Assembly (NCBI RefSeq): GCF_019192735.1
Contig: NZ_JAHTKP010000060.1
Coordinates: 1-46,085, forward strand
Origin: Kitasatospora aureofaciens
GTDB lineage: Bacteria; Actinomycetota; Actinomycetes; Streptomycetales; Streptomycetaceae
DNA length: 46,085 bases
Direction: 5' to 3'
In this document: positions 1 to 7,515 of the stretch, piece after piece
Layout of the letters: every line of letters begins with the position of its first letter
Position numbering within the stretch: position 1 is the stretch's first letter
The notes under the pieces: model-generated
Database searches by the model: none
What the model saw: the letters and a program-made list of their open reading frames with translations, nothing else
Told to the model about the DNA's origin: nothing
Program-made: the position numbers and the translations under genes

Positions 1-1731
1 GGCCCGGCGCTCGGCGGTGCGGTGCGCGGGCGGGGCGGGCTGCCCGGCGGAGGGGCCGGTGCGGACCACCGGCAGCCGGGCGGGGTGGTCGGCGAGCCAG
101 CGCTCGATGGCCAGCCGGGCGGCCGGGGTGCGGGCGTGCGCCAGCCACTCGGGCGCGGGCCCGGACGGTTCGGCGGCGCGCGGCCCGGCCCCGACGGGCA
201 CGGTCTCGGTGAGCACGGCCAGCAGGTCGCCGTCCTGGAGGACGGTGGACAGCGCGGTGAGCCGGCCGTTGACCCGGGCGCCGATGCATCGATGGCCGGT
301 CTCCTCGCCGAGCAGGTAGGCCGCGTCGACGCAGGTGGCGCCCGCCCTCAGCTGAAGCGTTTCACCGCTCTCCGTCACCACGGTGATCTCGCGGTCCCCG
401 GCCAGGTCGGCGCGCAGCGCGGACCAGAAGGCGTCCGGGTCGGGCGTCTCCTGCTGCCACTCCAGCAGCCGGCTGAGCCAGCCCGGCCGGGCGGGGTCGG
501 TGCGGTCCAGCTCGTCGGTGTCCTGGACGGCGCCGGCCGGCTCGGGGTCGCCGAGCGCGGCCACCCCGGTCTCGGCCACCTCGTGCATCCGCCGGGTGCG
601 CACCAGCACCTCGACGACCGCGCCGCCCTCCAAAGCCACGGCGGTGTGCAGCGACTGGTAGAGGTTGAACTTGGGAGCGGCGACGAAGTCCTTGAACTCG
701 CCAGGCAGCGGCGTCCAGCAGGTGTGCAGCTCGCCGAGCACGGCGTAGCAGTCGGCGTTCTCCTCGACGACCACCAGCAGCCGCCCGAAGTCGGCCGGCT
801 GCGGCTCCTGCGGCCGCCCGTCCCGTCCGGGCGCGGCGGCCCGCTTGAGCAGCACCCGGTGCAGCGAGACGCAGTGCCGGGGCCGGACGGTGACCTCGGC
901 GGCCACCCCGGCCTCGGCCAGCTGGCGGGCCAGCAGCCGCGCGAACGGCGCCAGCAGGGCGTCCGGTTCGGCCTCGTGACCGGCCATCAGGGCGCGGGTG
1001 CGGGCATGGTCCTCGGGGTGCAGGGTGGCGAAGACGATGTCCTCCAGCTCCGCCTTGAGCACCTGGATGCCGAGCCGTTCGGCCAGCGGGATCAGCACGT
1101 CCCTGGTGACCTTGGCGATCCGCACCTGGCTGGCCGGCTTCATGTGCCGGATGGTGCGCATGTTGTGCAGCCGGTCGGCGAGCTTGATCACCATCACCCG
1201 GACGTCGTCCCCGGTGGCGACCAGCATCTTGCGGAAGGTCTCGGCCTCGGCGGCGGCGCCGAAGTCGACCTTCTCCAGTTTCGTCACCCCGTCGACCAGG
1301 TAGGCGACTTCGGGACCGAACCCGGCGCTCACCTGGTCCAGCGTCAACTCCGTGTCCTCGACGGTGTCGTGGAGCAGCGAGGCGACCAACGTGGTGGTCC
1401 CGGCGCCGAGTTGGGCCAGGATCATGGTGACGGCCAGCGGGTGGGTGATGTACGGCTCGCCGCTCTTGCGCTTCTGCCCGCGGTGACTGGCCTCGGCGAG
1501 CCGGTACGCCCGGGCGAGCAGGCCGAGATCGGCCTGCGGATGGTGTTCGCGGTGCACCCGGACGAGCGGTTCGAGGGCGTCCGGCACCGGCGGGCGGCCG
1601 GTGGCCAGTAAGGCGGCCCGCCCTGCCCGGCCGAGCGCGGCCCGGCCGAGCCCGCCGAGGGGCCGCCGGGCCCCGGCCTGCCGTGCGGTCGTCGGCTGCC
1701 CCGCAAGGGGCTGCCCGGCTTCGATGGTCAC
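1..1731 (-). CDS. rshA: RelA/SpoT homologue (RSH) (p)ppGpp hydrolase/synthetase, 3' end outside the window
   Basis: Makes or breaks the alarmone (p)ppGpp in the cytoplasm. Seen in 577 codons: an N-terminal HD hydrolase domain (about residues 80-200) with RKSGEPYITHP, LLHDTVEDT and LADRLHNMR all intact; a synthetase domain (about 275-395) with FKDFVAAPKFNLYQSLHT; and a TGS domain (about 445-510, GHRCIGARVNGRL). The frame is still open at base 1, so the C-terminal regulatory part is missing. The GTG start at 1731 has GGAGGT about 7 nt upstream. Codon 41 is TTA (1609-1611), a leucine codon that is very rare in streptomycetes and read by the bldA tRNA. The synthetase is divergent: the usual Y-S-I-x-x-K motif reads VSLHRVL and the GIR strand is lost. 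Its place beside dapF and miaA matches S. coelicolor rshA, the second RSH gene, rather than the main relA. Inference: mainly a hydrolase. Confidence 0.9.
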   Translation of the reverse strand, partial: MTIEAGQPLAGQPTTARQAGARRPLGGLGRAALGRAGRAALLATGRPPVPDALEPLVRVHREHHPQADLGLLARAYRLAEASHRGQKRKSGEPYITHPLAVTMILAQLGAGTTTLVASLLHDTVEDTELTLDQVSAGFGPEVAYLVDGVTKLEKVDFGAAAEAETFRKMLVATGDDVRVMVIKLADRLHNMRTIRHMKPASQVRIAKVTRDVLIPLAERLGIQVLKAELEDIVFATLHPEDHARTRALMAGHEAEPDALLAPFARLLARQLAEAGVAAEVTVRPRHCVSLHRVLLKRAAAPGRDGRPQEPQPADFGRLLVVVEENADCYAVLGELHTCWTPLPGEFKDFVAAPKFNLYQSLHTAVALEGGAVVEVLVRTRRMHEVAETGVAALGDPEPAGAVQDTDELDRTDPARPGWLSRLLEWQQETPDPDAFWSALRADLAGDREITVVTESGETLQLRAGATCVDAAYLLGEETGHRCIGARVNGRLTALSTVLQDGDLLAVLTETVPVGAGPRAAEPSGPAPEWLAHARTPAARLAIERWLADHPARLPVVRTGPSAGQPAPPAHRTAERRA

Positions 1732-1902
1732 TCGGCACACCTCCGGCAACGGTCACCGGTTGCCACCCCTTGCCCAGGGGCGCCGACCCGGTGGTCCATG
1801 CTACCGAGCAGAGCACGTTCCGCGACGCCCTGCTTCCCGTCCGCGACCGGTATCACCCGAACGGGCGGATTCGTCGCCGAGCGAAATGGGCAAACCGGGC
1901 CG

Positions 1903-2811
1903 TCAGCCGACCAGCGTCGCCCACCAGCGGGCGTCGATCTCGCCCGCAGCCACGATCACCGCCGGGCCGGTCATCTCCACCCGGCCGTCGGGGTGTTCGG
2001 TGATCACCAGCCGGCCGCCCGGCAGGTCCACGGTGTAGGTGGCGGCCTCGCCGGTGACCGCCGGGTCGAGGCCGTCCCGGCGGATGGCGGCCACCGCGAC
2101 GGCGCAGGCACCGGTGCCGCAGGAGAGAGTCTCGCCGGAGCCGCGCTCGTGCACCCGCATGGCGACGTGCGCCGGCCCGCGGTCCACCACGAACTCGACG
2201 TTGACGCCTTCCGGGTAGACGCCCTCGGGGCTGGTGAGCGGCGCGTGCCGCAGTTCCCCGGCGTGGTCGAGGCTCTCGACGAAGGCCACCGCGTGCGGGT
2301 TGCCCATGTTGACGTTCAGCGCGGGCCAGCGCCGCTCGCCGACCGCGACCTCGATGCCGTCCGGACCGGGCAGCCGCACGTGCCCCATGCCGACGGTGAC
2401 CTCGCCGGGCGTCCCGTCCTCGGCGTCCTCGGCGACCCGCGCCGTCCGCACCCCGGCCCGGGTGGCGACGGCCAGCTCGCCGGGCTTGGCCAGGCCGGCC
2501 TCGACCAGGTAGCGGGCGAAGACCCGGACGCCGTTGCCGCACATCTCGGCGATGCTGCCGTCGGAGTTGCGGTAGTCCATGAACCACTCGGCCCGGTCGG
2601 CCAGGTCCGCGGCGGCCGGGTCGGCGGCCGAGCGCACCACGCGCAGCAGCCCGTCCCCGCCGATGCCGGCCCGGCGGTCGCACAGCGCGGCGACGGCCTC
2701 GGGGCCGATCGTCAGCAGGCCGTCCGGGTCCGGGACGATGACGAAGTCGTTCTGGGTGCCGTGCCCCTTGAGGAAGGGAATACCGGCCGGCTGCGGGGAG
2801 GAAGCGCTCAC
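1903..2811 (-). CDS. dapF: Diaminopimelate epimerase
   Basis: Converts LL- to meso-diaminopimelate, the step before lysine and a precursor of cell-wall cross-links. The product has 302 residues, normal for the family. Both catalytic cysteines are visible, C91 in EMCGNGVR and C231 in LSCGTGAC, and the N-terminus has the typical FLKGHGTQNDFV. I chose the GTG at 2811 because the conserved part begins about 12 residues later. The sequence just upstream on the minus strand is TACCAT then CGGGAGG then GTG, which leaves no normal spacing for a ribosome site, so the mRNA may be leaderless. An alternative ATG lies in frame about 70 nt upstream. It lies upstream of rshA on the same strand, with a 171-bp gap. 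Confidence 0.95.
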   Translation of the reverse strand: MSASSPQPAGIPFLKGHGTQNDFVIVPDPDGLLTIGPEAVAALCDRRAGIGGDGLLRVVRSAADPAAADLADRAEWFMDYRNSDGSIAEMCGNGVRVFARYLVEAGLAKPGELAVATRAGVRTARVAEDAEDGTPGEVTVGMGHVRLPGPDGIEVAVGERRWPALNVNMGNPHAVAFVESLDHAGELRHAPLTSPEGVYPEGVNVEFVVDRGPAHVAMRVHERGSGETLSCGTGACAVAVAAIRRDGLDPAVTGEAATYTVDLPGGRLVITEHPDGRVEMTGPAVIVAAGEIDARWWATLVG

Positions 2812-2848
2812 CCTCCCGATGGTACTGTCACTCGCCCGCTCGCCTCCG

Positions 2849-2918
2849 GGCGCGCCCTTCGGGTACCCGGCGCCAACGCTCATCGCTCCCGCGCTTTCGG
2901 CACCGGCGCGCCCTTCGG
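2849..2918. repeat. Short direct repeat upstream of dapF
   Basis: GGCGCGCCCTTCGG occurs twice, at 2849-2862 and 2905-2918, in the 131-bp gap between the small membrane protein and dapF. I see no coding sequence here. It may be part of the dapF promoter region or chance GC-rich repetition. Confidence 0.4.
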
Positions 2919-2942
2919 CTCGGGGCGGCCTGCGCCAGTCGG

Positions 2943-3449
2943 CTATCGCAGGTGGGCGACCCGCCAGACGGCGAGCGCGCAGGCGGCCAGCGCGATCAGG
3001 GTGTAGACCACGATCGCCTTCCACCCGGCCCGCTTCCCGGAACCCCGGCGCGGCAGGCCCGGCCACTTGTACCCGGCGTGCCGGGCGGCCATCGCGCCCC
3101 AGCCCACCGAGGCGGCGGTCAGCAGCAGCCCGAGCATCCCGACCATCGTCGCCCGCGCCCCGGCCGAGCCGAAGGCGAGCGGGAAGGAGAACATCAGCGA
3201 GCCGAGCGTGCCCAGCAGCGCGATCGGCAGCGTCTGCCACCACCGGAGCCGGCGGCGCGGCCGGATCTCCCGCTCGTGCACCGCGCCGGAGGGGCGGGTG
3301 TCCAGTGTCGGCAGCGCGACCGCGTACGAGGTGGGCGCGTCCAGGCCGGTCAGCACGGGGAGGTCGCCCAGCGTCGACTCGTCGAACTCCTCGGCCGGCG
3401 CGGTGACGCTTCCGCTCTGGCCGGACTCGGGGCCGGTACCCGTCGACAC
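2943..3449 (-). CDS. Small three-helix membrane protein of unknown function
   Basis: A 168-residue protein with an acidic soluble N-terminus (about 70 residues) followed by three likely membrane helices: WWQTLPIALLGTLGSLMF, MVGMLGLLLTAASVGW and AIVVYTLIALAACALAVW. I chose the GTG at 3449 because GGGGAGG sits 4 nt upstream; the frame is open further upstream but that part is arginine-rich and looks non-coding. It lies between miaA and dapF, all on the minus strand. I recognise no enzymatic motif. Proteins of this type at this locus are annotated as conserved hypothetical membrane proteins in streptomycetes. Confidence 0.8.
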   Translation of the reverse strand: MSTGTGPESGQSGSVTAPAEEFDESTLGDLPVLTGLDAPTSYAVALPTLDTRPSGAVHEREIRPRRRLRWWQTLPIALLGTLGSLMFSFPLAFGSAGARATMVGMLGLLLTAASVGWGAMAARHAGYKWPGLPRRGSGKRAGWKAIVVYTLIALAACALAVWRVAHLR

Positions 3450-3676
3450 GCGGCCTCCCCTGACAGTTCGACACGAGCGGACTCGCGGCCGGCACGGCCG
3501 ACCCTCGCGGGCCGACCTCTTATGCCATCGATGATGGCATGTCCAGAGGTGCGTTCCGGGCCTGACCGGGGTCGGCGGGTGATCCGTGGCCATCACGTGA
3601 TCGGGCCGTAACCGCCGGTTGGTCCTGCACGCCCACCTGCGCGCGCAGGTGCACCGCCGGATTGGCCGGAACCCGT

Positions 3677-4627
3677 CTATGCGACCGGATTCCGCTGACG
3701 GTCGATCAGTTCAAGGGAACGTTCCAGCAGCTCGACCGGGTCGGTGCCGGCCGGCCGGGAGAGCCAGTGGATCCGGTCGTCCCGGCGGAACCAGGACTCC
3801 TGACGGCGGGCGAAGCGCTTGGTGGCCCGGACGGTCTCGGCCCGCGCCTCGTCCTCCGTGCACTCGCCGGCGAAGTGGTCGAGCACCTGCTGGTACCCGA
3901 GCGCCCGGGAGGCGGTCTTCCCCTCGCGCAGCCCGAGCTTCTCCAGCTCCCGCACCTCGTCGAGCAGCCCGGCCTCCCACATCCGGTCGACCCGCAGCGT
4001 GATCCGCTCGTCCAGCTCGGGGCGCGGCACCGCGACGCCGATCTGCACCGCCTCGTAGACGGCGGTGTTGCTCGGCAGGTTGGCGGTGAACGGCTGCCCG
4101 GTGATCTCGATGACCTCCAGCGCCCGAACGATCCGCCGCCCGTTGCCGGTCAGGATCGCCTCGGCCGCCGCCGGGTCCAGCTCGGCCAGCCGCCGGTGCA
4201 GCACGTACGGGCCGGCCTGGGCCAGCTCCTCCTCCAGCCGGGCCCGGACCTCCGGGTCGGTGCCGGGGAACTCCATCTCGTCGATCGCCGCCCGGACGTA
4301 CAGCCCGGATCCGCCGACCAGCACGGGGGCGCGCCCGGCGGCGAGCAGCCGGTCGATCTCGGCCCGGGCCAGCCGCTGGTACTCGGCGACGCTGGCGGCC
4401 TCGGTGACGTCCCAGACGTCCAGCAGGTGGTGCGGGACGCCGCCGCGCTCGGCCGTCGTGAGCTTGGCGGTGCCGATGTCCATGCCCCGGTAGAGCTGCA
4501 TCGAGTCGGTGTTGATCACCTCGCCGCCGAGACTGCGGGCGATCGCGACGGCCAGGTCGGACTTGCCGGCGGCGGTCGCGCCGACGATCGACACGACGGG
4601 GGGCTGGACGGTACGGGAGCTGCTCAC
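3677..4627 (-). CDS. miaA: tRNA dimethylallyltransferase
   Basis: Transfers a dimethylallyl group to N6 of A37 in tRNAs that read codons starting with U; MiaB, encoded nearby, then methylthiolates the same base. The product has 316 residues, normal length. Seen: P-loop GATAAGKS at residues 16-23, the DSMQLYRGMDIGTAK substrate loop, GGSGLYVRA, and the C-terminal RFARRQESWFRRD motif. The GTG at 4627 has GGAGC close upstream and starts just before the P-loop strand. It is divergent from the small antitoxin-like gene at 4815. Confidence 0.96.
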   Translation of the reverse strand: MSSSRTVQPPVVSIVGATAAGKSDLAVAIARSLGGEVINTDSMQLYRGMDIGTAKLTTAERGGVPHHLLDVWDVTEAASVAEYQRLARAEIDRLLAAGRAPVLVGGSGLYVRAAIDEMEFPGTDPEVRARLEEELAQAGPYVLHRRLAELDPAAAEAILTGNGRRIVRALEVIEITGQPFTANLPSNTAVYEAVQIGVAVPRPELDERITLRVDRMWEAGLLDEVRELEKLGLREGKTASRALGYQQVLDHFAGECTEDEARAETVRATKRFARRQESWFRRDDRIHWLSRPAGTDPVELLERSLELIDRQRNPVA

Positions 4628-4753
4628 CGCTCCAGTCTCGCAAAACCGCCGCCACGCCGGTGACCGGGCTGCCGACCGGCGCCCGGCGCGCGACGATATG
4701 ACTGTCTCCCGCCACTTCCGCAGTTGGGCACGGTTGCGAACGGTTCGGCCGTC

Positions 4754-4789
4754 GCGGACGTTGTGCAGAAGGCGGACGTTGTGCAGAAG
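4754..4789. repeat. 18-bp perfect tandem duplication
   Basis: GCGGACGTTGTGCAGAAG occurs twice head to tail (4754-4771, 4772-4789) in the miaA / antitoxin-like divergent region, ending about 25 bp before the start codon at 4815 and just before its ribosome-binding site. Confidence 0.9.
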
Positions 4790-4814
4790 GCAGGGAAGGA
4801 AGGGTGAGATCGCC

Positions 4815-5075
4815 ATGGGTCTGATGGACAACCTCAAGGGCAAGGCCGAGGAGCTCAAGGAGAAGGCCAGCGAGTTCGCGGGCAAGCACAGCGAGCAGAT
4901 CGAGCACGCGGTGGACAAGGCCGGCGGCGCGATCGACAAGGCCACCAAGGGCAAGTACAGCGAGAAGATCGAGCACGGCGCCAGCAAGGCCAAGGACGCG
5001 GTCGACGACTTCGCCCACAAGCCCAAGCCGGGCGAGGAGGGCGTCGGCGGAAACGGCCAGGGCCCGTCGGCCTGA
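4815..5075 (+). CDS. MT0933/Rv0909-type antitoxin-like small protein
   Basis: An 86-residue, highly charged, lysine-rich, probably helical protein. It begins MGLMDNLKGKAEELKEKASE and contains two related segments (EHAVDKAGGAIDKATKGKYSEK and EHGASKAKDAVDDFAHK; each written here as separate short stretches of one helix-rich region). This composition and motif order fit the MT0933 antitoxin family, named after M. tuberculosis Rv0909, whose partner Rv0910 is an SRPBCC-fold toxin. No such toxin gene is next to it: the neighbours are miaA and a LigB-like gene, both on the other strand. The ribosome site GGAAGGAAGGG is strong. It could equally be a CsbD-like or other stress-type small helical protein rather than a functional antitoxin. 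Confidence 0.85.
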   Translation: MGLMDNLKGKAEELKEKASEFAGKHSEQIEHAVDKAGGAIDKATKGKYSEKIEHGASKAKDAVDDFAHKPKPGEEGVGGNGQGPSA

Positions 5076-5150
5076 GGCTCGGCTCCCCCAAGACTCAGCT
5101 CCTCCGGGGCTCGGCTCCCCTGGGCTCAGCTCCCTTGGGCTCAGCTCCAG
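5076..5150. repeat. About five imperfect 15-16 bp tandem repeats between convergent genes
   Basis: Units of the form GCTC(G/A)GCTCCCCTGG follow one another from the stop codon of the antitoxin-like gene into the last codons of the opposing LigB-like gene (stop at 5141-5143). I see no standard hairpin with a T-run, so any terminator function is uncertain. Confidence 0.75.
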
Positions 5151-5839
5151 GACGCCACGAAGTACCCGACCCCGTACGGCGCATCCTGGTACCCGAGCCG
5201 CGCGGTGAGGCCGGCGCCCTCCGCGGCGCCGGCCAGCACCTGCCAGGGCGCCCGGCCCTCGGCCTTCAGCTCGGCGGCCAGCCCGGCGTCCAGCGCGGCC
5301 AGCGCGGGCAGGTCGGCCGCGCCCAGGGCCGCCGCGAGCGCCGCATCGAAGCCCTCGGCGCGCTCGTCCAGGTAGCCGGGCGCCTTCACCGAGCGGCAGG
5401 CGCTGCCGTCGCCGAGCACCAGCAGGCCCACCCGGTCGGCCAGCCCGGCCAGCCCCTGGCCAAGCCCGAGCATCCGGTCGGCGGGGGCGTCCGCGGGCAC
5501 CGCGCAGGCGTGCGTCGGCAGGGTCACCCCGGCCCGTTCCAGCAGCCAGGCGCCGACGGTCAGCGAGGGCGCCAGCTCCGGCCCCTCGACCCGGCCGCCG
5601 GGCAGCTTGGCCACCAGCGGCACCCCGTAGCGACGGAAGGAGCCGGCCCCGCCCTCGGTCCACACCTCGGCCTCGGGCCCGGTGCCGACCACCACGACCA
5701 GCTGCGGCTCGGCCGCGACCAGCGCCGCGAGCGCCTCGTCGCAGGCGTCCCGCAGCGCGTCCAGCTCGGCCGCCGCCCCGGCGGCGACCTCGGGGACGAG
5801 CAGCGGCGGACAGGGGCACACGGCGACGGCTACCAGCAT
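5141..5839 (-). CDS. Class III extradiol dioxygenase (LigB)-like protein
   Basis: A 232-residue protein conserved beside miaA/miaB in streptomycetes. It begins MLVAVAVCPCPPLLVPEV and contains PQLVVVVGTGPEAEVW and LLVLGDGSACRS, a layout like the catalytic B subunit of LigB-type ring-opening dioxygenases and the related MEMO proteins. The histidines that bind iron in true dioxygenases are not obvious, so a ring-cleaving activity is doubtful. I chose the ATG at 5839; a GTG three codons upstream (5848) is also possible. Its 3' end reaches into the repeat array. Confidence 0.8.
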   Translation of the reverse strand: MLVAVAVCPCPPLLVPEVAAGAAAELDALRDACDEALAALVAAEPQLVVVVGTGPEAEVWTEGGAGSFRRYGVPLVAKLPGGRVEGPELAPSLTVGAWLLERAGVTLPTHACAVPADAPADRMLGLGQGLAGLADRVGLLVLGDGSACRSVKAPGYLDERAEGFDAALAAALGAADLPALAALDAGLAAELKAEGRAPWQVLAGAAEGAGLTARLGYQDAPYGVGYFVASWS

Positions 5840-5920
5840 GTGGATCACTCTAGCTGCCGGAAAACGGCGGCCCGGCGGGACGCGAAGGTCCCGCCGGGCC
5901 GCCGTGCGCGGTGGGTGCGG

Positions 5921-7420
5921 TCAGTCGCCGCAGCAACCGCCCGCCGGGGCGGCGAGAGGCAGCGCCGCCGGGGCGCCGATGCTCGGCAGGCCGAGCATCA
6001 CCCCGGCCGGCTTGGCGGCGGGCTTGGCCTGGCGCTTCTCCCAGGCGTCCCCGGCCCGGGTGCGGCGCACCGCGAGGGCGGGGCCCTCGGCCAGCAGGTG
6101 GTGCGGGGCGGCGTAGGTGATCTCGACGGTCACCATGTCGCCCGGTCGCACCGGCTCGCTGGGCCGGGTGAAGTGCACCAGCCGGTTGTCGGGGGCGCGG
6201 CCGGAGAGCCGGTCGGTCTTGTCGTCCTTCTTGCCCTCGCCCTCGGCGACCAGGATCTCCAGGGTGCGGCCGACCTGCTTCTTGTTCTCCTCCCAGGAGA
6301 TCTCCTCCTGGAGCGCGATGAGCCGGTCGTAGCGGGCCTGCACGACGGCCTTCGGCACCTGCTCGTCCATCTCGGCGGCCGGGGTGCCGGGGCGCTTGGA
6401 GTACTGGAAGGTGAAGGCGTTGGTGAAGCGCGCCTCGCGGACGACGTGCATCGTCTCCTCGAAGTCCTCCTCGGTCTCGCCGGGGAAGCCCACGATGATG
6501 TCGGTGGAGATGGCGGCGTCGGGCATCGCCTCGCGCACCTTCTTGATGATCCCGAGGAAACGCTCCTGCCGGTACGAGCGGCGCATCGCCTTGAGGACCC
6601 GGTCGGAGCCGGACTGCAGCGGCATGTGCAGCTGGTGCATCACGTTCGGCGTCTCGGCCATGGCGGCGATCACGTCGTCGGTGAAGTCGCGCGGGTGCGG
6701 CGAGGTGAAGCGGATCCGCTCCAGGCCCTCGATCTGGCCGGCGGCGCGCAGCAGCTTGGAGAAGGCCTCGCGGTCGCCCAGGTCGGAGCCGTAGGCGTTG
6801 ACGTTCTGGCCGAGCAGGGTCACCTCGATGACGCCCTCGTCCACCAGCGCCTCGATCTCGGCGAGGACGTCGCCGGGGCGGCGGTCCTCCTCCTTGCCGC
6901 GCAGCGCGGGCACGATGCAGAAGGTGCACGTGTTGTTGCAGCCGACCGAGATGGCGACCCAGGCGGCGTACGCGGACTCGCGGCGGGTCGGCAGCGTGGA
7001 GGGGAAGGTCTCCAGCGACTCCAGGATCTCGACCTGGGCCTTCTTCTCGACCGCGGCCCGCTCCAGCAGCGCCGGCAGGTGGCCGATGTTGTGGGTGCCG
7101 AACACCACGTCGACCCAGGGGGCCTTCCGCACGATGGTGTCGCGGTCCTTCTGGGCCAGGCAGCCGCCGACGGCGATCTGCATGCCCTGGTGGCGGCTCT
7201 TGACCGGCGCGAGCTGTCCGAGGTTGCCGTACAGCTTGTTGTCGGCGTTCTCACGCACCGCGCAGGTGTTGAACACGACCAGGTCCGGGTCGCCGTCCTG
7301 CCCGGCCTTGACGTAGCCCGCGTCCTCCAGCAGGCCGGACAGCCGCTCGGAGTCGTGGACGTTCATCTGACAGCCGTACGTGACGACCTTGTAGCTCTTC
7401 AATCCGCTCTCACCGCTCAC
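5921..7420 (-). CDS. miaB: tRNA-2-methylthio-N6-dimethylallyladenosine synthase
   Basis: Radical-SAM methylthiotransferase that adds the methylthio group to i6A37 made by MiaA. The product has 499 residues. The N-terminal MTTase domain carries its three cluster cysteines, C17 (GCQMN), C53 (NTCAVREN) and C87 (GGCLAQ). The radical-SAM CxxxCxxC is at 161-168 (CNNTCTFC), followed by a C-terminal TRAM domain. The tail after the TRAM domain is alanine/proline-rich and ends in GGCCGD. The GTG at 7420 has only a weak ribosome site; a TTG at 7402 with GAGAGCGG before it is an alternative that starts right at the conserved domain. It faces away from the TAXI gene at 7516. Confidence 0.96.
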   Translation of the reverse strand: MSGESGLKSYKVVTYGCQMNVHDSERLSGLLEDAGYVKAGQDGDPDLVVFNTCAVRENADNKLYGNLGQLAPVKSRHQGMQIAVGGCLAQKDRDTIVRKAPWVDVVFGTHNIGHLPALLERAAVEKKAQVEILESLETFPSTLPTRRESAYAAWVAISVGCNNTCTFCIVPALRGKEEDRRPGDVLAEIEALVDEGVIEVTLLGQNVNAYGSDLGDREAFSKLLRAAGQIEGLERIRFTSPHPRDFTDDVIAAMAETPNVMHQLHMPLQSGSDRVLKAMRRSYRQERFLGIIKKVREAMPDAAISTDIIVGFPGETEEDFEETMHVVREARFTNAFTFQYSKRPGTPAAEMDEQVPKAVVQARYDRLIALQEEISWEENKKQVGRTLEILVAEGEGKKDDKTDRLSGRAPDNRLVHFTRPSEPVRPGDMVTVEITYAAPHHLLAEGPALAVRRTRAGDAWEKRQAKPAAKPAGVMLGLPSIGAPAALPLAAPAGGCCGD

Positions 7421-7515
7421 CAGACCAGGGTACGGGCACCCGCGAAGCGCTTTTCCCCGGACGCCGGGCCCCGCGGCCCCTCCCGTTCTGCCGGGGCGCC
7501 TGGCACTATCCCTGC

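Noticed and set aside
5076..5150. CRISPR-like array
   Set aside because: The units are about 15 bp, adjoin each other without spacers and are imperfect; no cas genes are present.
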